From the NCBI RefSeq assembly GCF_014529535.1, contig NW_023503409.1, positions 6,138,390 through 6,202,389 of the forward strand: a DNA stretch of 64,000 nucleotides, written 5' to 3'. The notes below the pieces were generated by a model. It did not search any database. It was not told where the DNA came from and saw nothing but the letters and a program-made list of their open reading frames with translations. The translations under genes and the position numbers were made by a program. Shown here piece after piece: positions 49,001 to 61,000 of this stretch; within the stretch, counting starts at the first letter, position 1; the number at the start of each line of letters is the position of its first letter. This stretch comes from Bradysia coprophila. Lineage: Eukaryota > Arthropoda > Insecta > Diptera > Sciaridae.

Positions 49001-52000
49001 TCTGTTGATCACTTTGTGCTTAACAATCTATTACTTCATTAGTTATAAGATACGTTTGTGCTATATAAAAGAACACTAATACCTCAATTCGCTTACGTTT
49101 GTCATTGCAGCTTTTGGTTGAGTTCTTAATTTGACTGCAAATCCACCATCGCCTGTCTCAGCTATCATAACAAGGAGCAATAATTTGAAAAATGAAATTA
49201 TTTATCGGCTCTATTATAAAATAATTATAGCCTTTCGTTGCCAAGAAATTGTAACTATCTGTGGCAGTTCTGCCATTTTGCGTACATGTTGTGCTACTTT
49301 ATTTTCTTGTATTATAAACGCATCGAATATTTGTTCGTACGAAGGAGCGTACACGAAGTAAACGAAATGGTTAGCTATGATGCCATACACATAAATTTAC
49401 AGTATTCCAAGTACATCTATATGTACACAGAAGACTAAAAAAAATCTAAAAATTTTATGTAAACATTTGAACATTGGTTTCACCAATTTTATTTTCAAAA
49501 ATAGAATAGCATGAAATTTGCATTTATATTATAATATTGACTAGAAGAAACGTTAAAATTGAAAGCACACATATGTTAAGAGTATGAGTTTTAATGAATT
49601 TTCTAATTTAAAAAAGCCGTATGGACGCGCACAGATTCTTTTCTAGTTTCAATAATAAAGAAATTGTGCAAAGAATCAAAATATTTATTTCAAATAGAAA
49701 ATTTATCTGAATTGCTTCTATTTCCTTTGAAAAATATTCGATGTTGAGCCTGCTGTACCGTAGTATTTTTGGGTTAATGGCATTTAAGAGAAAATTGAAA
49801 ACTATTTTGCACGCAAGTTTCACAGCGTTTCAGCTGCAGAACCTTTACAAATGTACAGATACTCCCATTTCTTTTTCTCTGCCAGTTTAACACATCAAAT
49901 AGATAAATCAAATGTTCAGTATATTACTTATTTACGGAAGTCTTATCAGCTGAAGACTATTGTAATTGCGATCTTGGATAGGTGAATCCAGTAGACAATT
50001 GTGATACTCAGAAGCAATCCCATAATGGGCAATCTGATAAATTTTGAGTGGAATTGATGTATAAATGTTGTATTTTTGAAAATTCTCCTCTTTTTTTTGT
50101 CAAATAAAACGAGAAATTTTCTTTCAACATCTGTTTAACAACTTGTAGTATGTATGTTAATGAAAAAAATGATTTTAACTTGTTGATGGTCTTATCGCGC
50201 AGTAATTATTTTCAACAATATGAAAACACAAAAAAATTGAATAAAATTTAGTTCTGGCGAAAATTCAAATAAGCAATTCTATGTAGTTCTAAGGGATTCG
50301 GCAACCTCCAACTCTTCTTTCGAGTAATTATTAAAAATATTTTTTCCTGATCCCCTATTCAGCTTTCGATAGATCCTAACCATGGGAAATTCAAATACAA
50401 ATTGTGTTGTTGGCGGCTATTTTTGTATTGCGAAAAGGTCCAATAAAAGGTCCAATCTACGCTGGAGCTTGTTAACTTTTTTATTTCATAAAACGTAAAT
50501 ATAGCTCGATCTTCATGAATTAAACTTTATTTGAAAGATGTTGGACTGTAGTTGTCTAAAGAATTAAATTAAATTCTTGAAATTCACAAATGATTTAGGT
50601 TTTATGAAATAAAAAAGTTAACAGACTCCAGCGTTGAATAGACTTGTACGAAAATGGGCGCCAAAGATACAAATTTGGTTAAAATTTCTCATGTTTGTTA
50701 TCATCAATCGAAAGCTAATAGATCAACGGGTGAGGAAAAAATATTTTCAGCTATCAACTACTTCAAACTAGACTTAGAGGTTACCGAAATCTCCAGAAAT
50801 GGGTTGTTTTTTCGGCAGAACTACAAACTTTATTAAAATCCCACAATCAATTTGTAAGGTTAGGGCAAGTTAAAATCATATTTTTTTATTAACCTGACTG
50901 TACAATTGCATAATCAATTTGCTATTTCTCGAACTTTAGTGCTGTGTATCCAAGGCCGAAAGCACCCTGCAATTTCGCGTTGCTGAAATTGGCAATTTTT
51001 CGACATTTTCCGTTGTTTAATGTTTGATTTACAAATCGAAATAATGGAATAATCGAAAACGCAGCATTATTGTCGATCTCAGCAAAACAAAATTGCTCTC
51101 ACGCTGTCGGCACAAATGAAGCGAAGGTTTTCCCTTTTAGGACAAAATAAACTATGAACGCAAGTTTCAAGTGAATCTGAACCTACATTCGTCATCAGCA
51201 ATTCAATAAAATTAATAAAAACCGGAGGACATGTGTGACGCTTCACTGTAATTCACTCGAATGCAGGGGTCATGTGCTCAAAAGTGTCAGGTTTGTTTAT
51301 GAGAATCTGCATTATACCTTCAATATACCTTTACTGCCTTATTTAGAGGTAAACGTCTCCTCCTTTCGCAATGCCAAATCAGCATACCACCTACTATAAC
51401 ACAGCCGCACCGGTGCAACAATGTATTAAAGGTAAACCGCATCAACCGACTTAACTTTCTTTTCATTCTGCATCTTTTGCATATAATTCTTTCTTCGGAC
51501 CTTGACTTTTCCGTGTTTTTTGTGTGAATGTGAAATTTCATGCGAGATTTTTTTAAAAATTTATTTGTTAAACATGGCATATTCATACTGATCGAATTAA
51601 TGGTGTACGTCCGTACATATGAAATTTGTATTTAAAATGAATTTTCTTTATTTACACTTTGCCGCTTTAATAATTTTTTGGAGCAACAACAAACTGTTGC
51701 GCTTAATTTCAAACTTTTTATGTATTGTGGTCAATTATTCGGTTATGATGTTTAATGAAGCGGGTATTAAGTGAAACTAATCAATTATTTTCAATATACA
51801 ATAAATAAATAAACATGTTGCCGACGACTGGGGACTGCAGTCTGAACGCTTTTACAGCAAAGGCATTTTGTATATCATCACATTTTTAAAGAGAATTCCA
51901 CGACAAGAAATAAACGTCGCGTAACCAACGAAGCAGAGAGTTGCACACTTTTTTTTTCGCTAATTCGAAAATAAATTTAAATTGGTGCAACGAATTGCTC

Positions 52001-55000
52001 GGTGATCAATGAAATCTATATGAGGTACCAGAGGTTACATGGGAAAATTAGAAAAAACACGACAAATTCGAAATGAAATCAAGACTGACTATGATCAATG
52101 ATGATCGTTCGATGAGCTTTATATTACAAATATTACAAAAGTTTAAAATGAAATTTTAAATTCCGAAACATCAGTTTAAGGTCACATTCACTTCCTTTAT
52201 AAAATCCAAGCCAAACAGCTCCAAAAAATCTACATGACTGTATCATGAATATAGATGCGCGGATAAGACCTCGCTCTTCCTATAAATTCACCTCATAGTA
52301 TTACCACGGCAGAGTAAAATAAACCAGGCAGGAGTGGTTCATTTGTGAAAAGTCAAAAAGGGGTCTAATACACTGTATGAAAATCAACTCAAATGAACAC
52401 TGACATAAATGAAATTAATTTTGTCCGCAAAATTAAGGCTACCAGACAATTCAGGTCCAGAGTCAAAACAAACGCTCCTGCCTGGTTTATTTTACTCTGC
52501 CGTGGTATTACATATGAATGAAGATTGTGTGTGAAAATGCGAAATGTGAAATGTATATGAACATTGAATACAATGGATTAAATGAAAATCGTAACATAGG
52601 AGCTCCTACTTAGTAAACTTGATCGTCTATACTCTCCAAATAAAACTTGAATGAATGATTTTCACATTACCGATTTACCGATTCACAATTTTATATCAAA
52701 AGTGCAGACCAATTCAATGCACAGAGTCATAAGTCTACTCAAAAACATTCAATGAAAAACGTATCGAAGACGATCACCACAAATCTTCTCGAATGTGTGT
52801 TTTTGATGCAACTTCTATCAAATGAATTCGGCATCTGTCTGTAAAAATAGCTTATACTTCACTTGAATGCACTTCTTATACCGACAAAACAACATGCACA
52901 AATAAATTGAAGATATTTAATGTACTGCTCCATCGTAATTACAGTATTGGTTGAGTATTGATGTTAACTCGATAAGTCGATATTTCTCAAATCACATCAA
53001 ACGTTCAAAGACTTTCGTATACGTGAAATGGTGTGGTATATTTTCCATAGGCTGAGCTCTTTTTTTTATTACATAAACAATATACCACCGCACCGAAAGG
53101 CATATAATAAATAATATGTTGCGTTGCCTTGCTTAATAAGTACTCTTGATCTTGATGGCGTATTTTCATTATGCTGCGTTTGAATTGCAAGCCATTTATG
53201 GTGTCAAATTTATTGAAAATTAATTTTGTTTATTATTTGCCATGGCAAAATGATATGTTAACGGCTCCAAACCAAGTGGAAGTGAAAAAAAAAAAGTTGG
53301 AACAAATTAGGACTTGGTATACGTAGATTATTATGAACATGAGAGTATCAAAGCGGTTACAAGAAAATAATTCATTTTTTAGTGCCTAATGAATGTTAAA
53401 GTAAAAGCCAAGGCTGTACAAATTAGGAAGTAGCAGATGCGCGGGTGGCACAACTCTTTTAATGGAAAAAATGGCAATTTTCAGGCTCTCAAGGTTAAAA
53501 TAAAGAGCTAATATGTGGGTCCTGGTCCTGCCAGGAACTGTTTCATTAAACTACAAAGGCAATTAAAGTCGTTGATGACAAATCAGCTCTCTAGTAGCAA
53601 CCGCTTTGTTGATGACTATGTACTTTGCATGAAATAGTTATTTACGTCGTGGACGGTCGATTTAAGGCAATTTCGACAGGGCGACAAGCGAAAGTGCCTA
53701 AAATCTACCGTCCACAATGGATGCGTTCTACAAGTTTTCATGCTCCATGCTGCGGGTCTAAATTACGAGAAAATTTCCGAAATTAATGCCGAAGGCATGA
53801 CAATTCTAATACGTTAGCAGTCTGCGATACCTCCAAATCTAAACTCGCCATGATTTTATACATTTTGATAGAAATGTGTGTTTGTTGTGTTTATTTTAAA
53901 GTTTTACACGAAACTGTGTTGTCCTTGGTGAAAATTACGGTATTTGTAGAGTTTGTGCGTTTTTAAGGTTAAGAAATCAGAACCCATATGCTGGATGCCA
54001 AACACGTAAACTGACTGAATTTTTTAATCGATTTATCTTAAGTTTTTTCTTCTGGTTTTTGACGATTGAATTTCAATCGAAGTTCTCTTTATTTAAATAT
54101 GCGAAAAAAAGGCTGCTCACAATGATGCAGCCCGTAAAAAAACGATCTTTTCAAAAATCAAAGGTTACAAAACATAAAAATCATCTACTCTATCCGTTCC
54201 CAAAGTCCCCAAAATACACGCAGCGTTGCCTCTTTGTATCGCAATTGAAATTTTCTGCAATAAATAATCCATTGATCGCGGTTCCCCTGAAGTGGCCTTT
54301 ATAATTTTTCCTAATTTCTCAATGAATTTCTTTGTTTCAGGTCCCATACAGCCTAAAGTCTCGAAAGCTAGAGGAGTAAACAAATAATTTTCTTTTAAAC
54401 GCTTATAATGATTGTGTTTAAATCTTTCTGCGTTGTCCGCAATCGACCGCTGTTTCTTGCTAGATTCATTAATGTATGAAGGCGCCAATGTATCTCTTAT
54501 GGTTACATCCCAAATAAGAGATTTACCATGACTCCATGAAATCAGGGTCATTCCATCAGGTCTTTTACCATCATCTCTAGACATACCTGGCGGTTGTAAC
54601 ATGGTTGGAAATCCTGCTGAAGAAAATGCATGAGAAAAAACTTTGTTGACTTCATCATGCGCAGCAATTTTTTTAATTTTCATTTTGCATGATAAGCCGT
54701 GTAAGCCATCCTTTTGAACCATTCCACCACAAACACACTTATGTTCCTCGCATAAACCAGAACCTAAACGAAGACCAACAGCAATTCTAGCAGAGTTGTT
54801 ATCCAATAGCAAACCTAATTGGCTCGATGGAACTACTTGCAACCACTTTGAAGATTCTTTGGTTGATGATGCAAGTAGTCTTGCACGAGCAACAGGTTCG
54901 CTGGAGTCAAACATCTCATCGAATTTACTCTTAATCATCGGCAGATCCCAATTCTTTTGCTTCTTCTTCTTCTCGTCACCTTCTGGAACAAAATCTCGAG

Positions 55001-58000
55001 GTATTTCCTCAATTAATTCCAAAACACTAGTTTCGATCACCTGAAAACTAAACTTTCTCAATATCTCACTCGACAGTTCTAAAGTAGAATAAACAGACGA
55101 CAGATAAGCTGGCATCGCAATATCCTCAACTTTCCTAACACCTATACCTCCAAAGCTTAAAGGAAGAGAAGCCTGGTCCCAAGAAAAATCAGACATCTTC
55201 ACATTCGCAATGGCTTCGAGAGTTGAACGGAAAATCTCGTCAAATCTTAAAATCTTAAGTTTTAAATTGATCAATACTTTACTTACCTGCCACACATTCT
55301 CTACCGCACTAATCCATAAAAAGCAAATTGTCCCCATTCACTAAATTTGTGATATTTCCGCCATAACAACAACGAATCTCTGATTTTTCCCGTTCGAAAA
55401 CTTAAACACCGCAGACAGTTTAAATAAACCAAATCAACGTGTCAATATAATAACGTTCTGTTTTACTATTTTAGAGCGGTGACACCTATCACATCAAAGT
55501 CGTCGAAATAGACCCAAAACTAACATTTCTTGGATCCAACATAGAAGAAGCTGTGCTGTTACAGAAGCAACACGATGAAGTATTTAAACAGTTACAGGTA
55601 TGTTGTTATGGCATACACGGATAATGGTTTGTAATTTGTGGTATAACATGATAAGTTGTTGCCGTTGTTGGTGCTGTTGATAGATTCTTTTCTGGTTCTC
55701 ATCTCTCTTCTTTTTTTTTCTCGTACATTATCTATGAATGACTGAGGTATATGGAATGATGACTGAGCGTAAATTTAATTGGTGCATGACCACTACACCA
55801 TTACATTGTTAACATAATTAAGATGTAGCTAAGGTTGTACGAATGTTCATGAAATGATACAGTTAATTTGAACATTTTAATTGCATTTTAACAAATTAAT
55901 TACGGATGTAAAGCGTCTGATGGAAACTATTAATCATAAACAATTCATTAATTTAAATGTTTTGTTTTTACGCATTTATGAGTGAATAAATTTGGTTTAT
56001 GTAGAGCAGGTGAACATTTAGCAAAATAAGGGGAGACTAACACATAACAACAGGTATTCCGGCTACGATATGCTCATAAATTAGACAGAGATATTAGGGT
56101 CATGCGTATCTTGGCACAGAATTTTACTTCTTATTTCTTTACAAGTATGAGTTGGATAACTTCGTGTGAGATAGACCCTGGCCTGTCATATGCCTGTGAT
56201 GGGTGCGACAGGTATGACTGACTTAATTGTAATATTTTTCCATCTCTATTGCAGAACAAAAATTCGCCCATTGACGAATTCGTACCGAAGGCCGAACGAC
56301 TTCTCCAGCAAAACCAAGCTCGACCAGAAGTTCTTGATGCAATGGGACAATCATTATCGCTAGCTTGGGCTGATGTGCTGAAGTTGCTGCAACAGAAGAA
56401 GCACATCCTAGACTTAAATGTAAATTTCCACGAAAAACTTGGCATCTGCAAAGGAAAGATGTCGGCCCTAGAGGTGGCGTGTCGGGACACAATGATACCA
56501 ATTGAAATCGAATCGGTACAAGAGTTTCTGAATAAATTCAAACAACTTCGAATTGAGGTGCTGGCCTCAGTTATGGTAGCTCTGAAAGAAGGCAATGAGC
56601 TGCTGGCTAATTTGAGAGAATTGGCACATACCGGAACGGTAGACTCACGACCAGATCATATAAAGTACGAAGTGAAAAAGTCGATACATCAGGTCGAAAA
56701 ATGGTTAGAGGAATTGCACGACCGTAGAAATATCTTGGAATCAGCTTGGCAAACGAGAAAAATTCAGTTGGAACAATGTCTGGCATTGGCGATTTTCGCC
56801 AAGGAACTGGGTGATGTGGAAACGGTTTTGAAAAACCGTAAAAATGAATTGAGTAGCATGCCAAATCTAGGTGATTCTGAGTCGTCCGCCATCCACCTGC
56901 TTCAAGACTACATTGCACTGAAACAGGATGCTGTAAGTTTACGTGACAAAGCATTGAAGATTACAAGAGCAACGGAGAAATTGGTAACAACGGGTTGCTT
57001 TGCTGGCGATGAAGCTTGCAGTAGAGCATACAGCGTGTTGAATGGCTGTGTTGAGTATTTAGATTCGATTGAACAGATTGAGAGCTTATTGGTCCAGTCG
57101 AAGGAGTTCTTTGCCAAAGCAGAAAAAGCCTTGTCAGTATTAGAAAAACTGGAAATTGAGGTGTCAACATCAAAACATGCCGACGGATCCAGTGAAGCCA
57201 TCAACATTCATGCAAAAGTGTTAGACGAAATAGTTGGACTTACGGAAGAGCCACTTCGTTTGGGCTATGCAATTTTGGCAGAAATCGGTCGGTCGAATGC
57301 TAATGTATCCGGAATCGAAAGGGTCATAGAGGACATTGAGAATCGAAAGATTTATTTGGAAGAAATTTGCACAATAAACAGCGAGCATAGTCTTAAAGTG
57401 TCGGAATCGTTGAACGCGTTCCTGGAGAAACATAACAAAATTCTGTCCTGGCTGGTATCAATCGCTGAAGCTTCTTTGCGCAATAGTAATAGTATGGGGA
57501 CTTCGCTACCTGAATGTAATGACTTTCTCAAAGTCCATCATCAACTTTTGTCTGATTTGGAGGTGAGTTCTGTAATTCCTAACGCGTTTCTCAACTCGAA
57601 ACTAATTTGCTTCTCTATTCACAGGCAAGAGGAAACGAAATTAACAATCAGCTATTAACAGTAACTCAAATCCTAAACGAAATCGAAGACGATCAACGAA
57701 AAGATATTGACCAGAAGGTCGACGCAATTCACACCCATTGGATAGAATTGAAAAATATCGTGGAAAATCGTGTGGATTTGGTGTCGATACTAATTCAGTT
57801 CTTGAAATTGGCAGACAGCTTGTCGAATATGTTTAACTATTTGGAAAATGTTCTGAAAAGTGTTCCCGAGGAGGAAAAGATGAACCAGTTGAATAACATA
57901 TGGAGTAAGGTGCAACCGGCCTATGCCCAGTTGAAAAGTGAAGGGGAACGTTTCATAGACGAAACGTCTAAGGTAAATATTGAACCTATCCAATGTGGTC

Positions 58001-61000
58001 GTCCCACTATTCCTGATATCCTGATGCGCTTGATCAATCAATTCATAGCAAAATTTTCCGAATTTACACGGATTCGGCTAAAGTTATTGTTATTGTCTAA
58101 TTAAACATAGCCTTACTTGGAAGCAACTCGTTCAAAGGCCAAACCGATTCACAACGGAATGCTAAAATATATGTTATATCCTACGAGAGGGGAAGGTCTT
58201 ATGTGTGGGGATCATGTACAAGAAACTTCATGCACTAAGTGTCGTCTATATAGTGAATATCACTCCTCTCTTTCAACTCGGTTTGTTCTATTTTCAGTCT
58301 CTGAATGCCCTACAATGTAGAGCAGAGTAGTCTCCATGTAAAAGTTAAAATATGAATAAATTTCGACGAGCGGCATAGGGCAAAATATTCTTCACTCACT
58401 AATCTAATTAATGGTCAGTTACCATTAACTCAGACGAATAATGAAATGGCACGACAGCGCCAATTTAATCATTTCAGTTTACATTCTGCTATTTTGTCAT
58501 TCTATAAGAGCATTGCTATAATGCTTGTATAACGTGCGTCTTCTTCTCACAATTATGAGTAAAGATTACCTGAACGTCCGTAGACGACTAGTAAACACAA
58601 CTGATGTGGAAAATCTTGTGGAAAATATGTAGGTGGTTCAAGAAAGTGTCTGATACCTAATTACACCACACAGACAGCACTGTACCACACAATCACACAA
58701 TCACACAATCACACAAACGTAATTAACGAGTCTATTACTTCTTTCGCTGTACGCATTTCCAACAGACATACAAAATCATTCGTTACTTCATTATTCGTGA
58801 CGTACATTTTGCTATATATAACACTGAATTAGCCAGAGCTCATAGCTCGTTTTTGCCGTTGGCTGTCGATTTCAGATTGGTTGACCCGTATGCAGAGAGT
58901 AAAATTTGCGACCTTTTCTTAGAGAGCAGACGTCCTACTTATGTGTTTCTCAGTAACAAATAGTCTTCTTTTCCAAATTAAGGAAATATGATTGGAAATC
59001 TGACTTGATTTTAGCGGTTTTTAGAAACAGTTCATAGAGTCGTGTTAATTTCTGGATTGTTATATCTTTGACTTTGTTTTATCTGCCTAGAACGATAGTC
59101 TCGGCTCGGTAAATAACTTCTAAATCGACAAAATAAACATTTTGGACAGAGGTGCATAATCTGCTATTATGTTTTCTTAGTTACAGGGGAGGTCAATCAA
59201 ATTTCAGCCTAAGTTTGCTGATTTTCAGCTGGTGCACTCATACCCATACAAACAAAACTGGTTATGAGTGTTTATACGGATTTAACAGTACACGCATACA
59301 CGCATGGGTCAGGCAGCTTAGAGAAAATTTTGATTTGTGGAAATTCGGGAGAACACTTTTAATTTGTCGATACTAAATTTGTGGTAATATGAGAAGTAAA
59401 GATCAATTTTATGCCCATTTGAATGAGAGAACACTAAGTTTGCTTGGAGAACATCTGTAAGATTTCTGACCCATGCGTGATAGTGGTAGAACCCTATAAA
59501 CAGTGGTGTGTATTAGTGAATCATCTAAAAATCAGCTGAAAAATTTCGGTTGAAATTTGAGCCTTTTCCTGTACCCAAGTCATGCATCTTACGTTAAAGT
59601 TTTACTCGCCTGCAATTGGTTAATTTATTTACCGATATTTAAAATTTTTTTTAGAAAATTACAGTGAACGACATCTCAAATGTCACTGTCAAATTTTTCT
59701 GAGAATTTTATTGTGTCATTGCAAATTCACAATGACATTCTCTGAAAAAAATGACAGTGAGACATTTGAGATGTCGTTCACTGTAACCAAATTTATGTTA
59801 AATTTTCGGTAAATGGTACATTTTACGAAATTTGGTAAATTTTACCAATAATAGGACCTATGGCTCGATAAATTATAGCTAAGGAAACATCAAGCATACT
59901 GAATCGTAAAACTGGACTGACTGTAATTTGAATTCACATTATTTAATGCAACCGTTGAATGAAGAAGAGCGACTGCTGGTAATGAAATCCATAAGACCTT
60001 TTTCATTACAGGAGTTATTTTACTTGAGGAAAAAGGGTTAGTAGACAGTTTTCTGTAAAAAAAACGTCGGTAGAAAACGTTGTTTTCAATTAAAATAATT
60101 CTGAGTTCGGTGAAGCCGCCGTATTACGCTCACAGTCGTAATGTCTTTGCCACATAATCAAGAAACAAATAAAAAACGAAAATTCACTCACTACATGACA
60201 ACTTTCTGTTTTTATTTATACATTTTCCACATCTATTTTCTTTCAAATGTGAAAATATATCCGAACATCTCGTACTTTAATACATTAATTTTATTTTTGT
60301 GTTATTTATTTCTGCGTTCCGTCAAACGTTGATATTCCAGCACCATTCAGTTAATCTCTGGCTCTTCTCCAATCTTCATCGTTCACATTTCGCTTGCTTC
60401 TTTTTTCCGATTCTCATGTATAATATCTCTCGAACAATAATTGTTTAACGGTCGCAGTAAAAACGCATCTATTTATGTAACAGGTCGCGGACCCATATCT
60501 TGAGACGAAAAGTGCATGTCGTCGCGTTGAGGAAATACTAAACGATTTTCGTGGTCGACAATTCAATATAACCGAGAGCTGGGAAAGCTGGACCACTCGT
60601 TTGGTTGAGCAACGAGAGACTGAGTTACTCTATGAAACCATCATGACCGAAAATACTAACGTAAGTCGATGGGGGAAGTGCATTATCGTCCTTCGGGAAT
60701 CTTAACTTATCTTTCTTTCGAACAGAAAATTAATGCTGCAACAAAACTGGACGCTCAATTGTATCCCGTATTAACGACACCATCCGATGAACCGGCTACA
60801 ATAAAACAGTTTGTGAGTGATAAACTCAGTGGAGTTCTATCAGAAATCGCTAAGGCCTCAAACGAAATCGATAATCGCATTCACACAACATCAACACTGC
60901 AACCCAAAGACGAAGAAACGCGCGACAAAGTGAAACAAGTGATAAGAAATTTGTATGGAATCAAAGACAAACTATCGGCGATAAGCTCCAACTATCGCAT

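Larger units (their letters stand above)
43234..55474 (+). other. 12-kb intron 1 of the CCDC141-like gene
   Basis: This intron holds an antisense non-LTR retrotransposon (54084-55337), the 190-bp MITE at 52315-52504, a foldback at 50450-50643 (GCTGGAG..GTTAACTTTTTTATTTC arms) and a degenerate tandem array on TTTTTACCGGAAAAATATTT at about 47830-47985. It also has TTACTTCA-motif sites at 45908, 49024 and 53438-53420 (minus), and the dispersed GTCGATCTCAGCAA..GCAAAATTGCT sequence at about 44785 and 51075. A 126-codon open frame at 46586-46966 begins at TTG and matches nothing I know. The remainder is AT-rich. Confidence 0.6.
57973..60483 (+). other. Intron 4 of the CCDC141-like gene, with repeats
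   Basis: This 2.5-kb intron holds a short ACACAATC microsatellite (about 58686-58713), a TTACTTCA/TATA cluster (58728-58821), an element related to the CTCTGTCC MITE family (about 59124-59560, with partly inverted ends) and the TA-flanked palindromic MITE at 59660-59785. No coding sequence was recognised. Confidence 0.6.

Noticed and set aside
51320..51586. 88-codon basic minus-strand ATG frame
   Set aside because: No promoter, poly(A) signal or family resemblance was found. Its length is within what chance allows in 64 kb.
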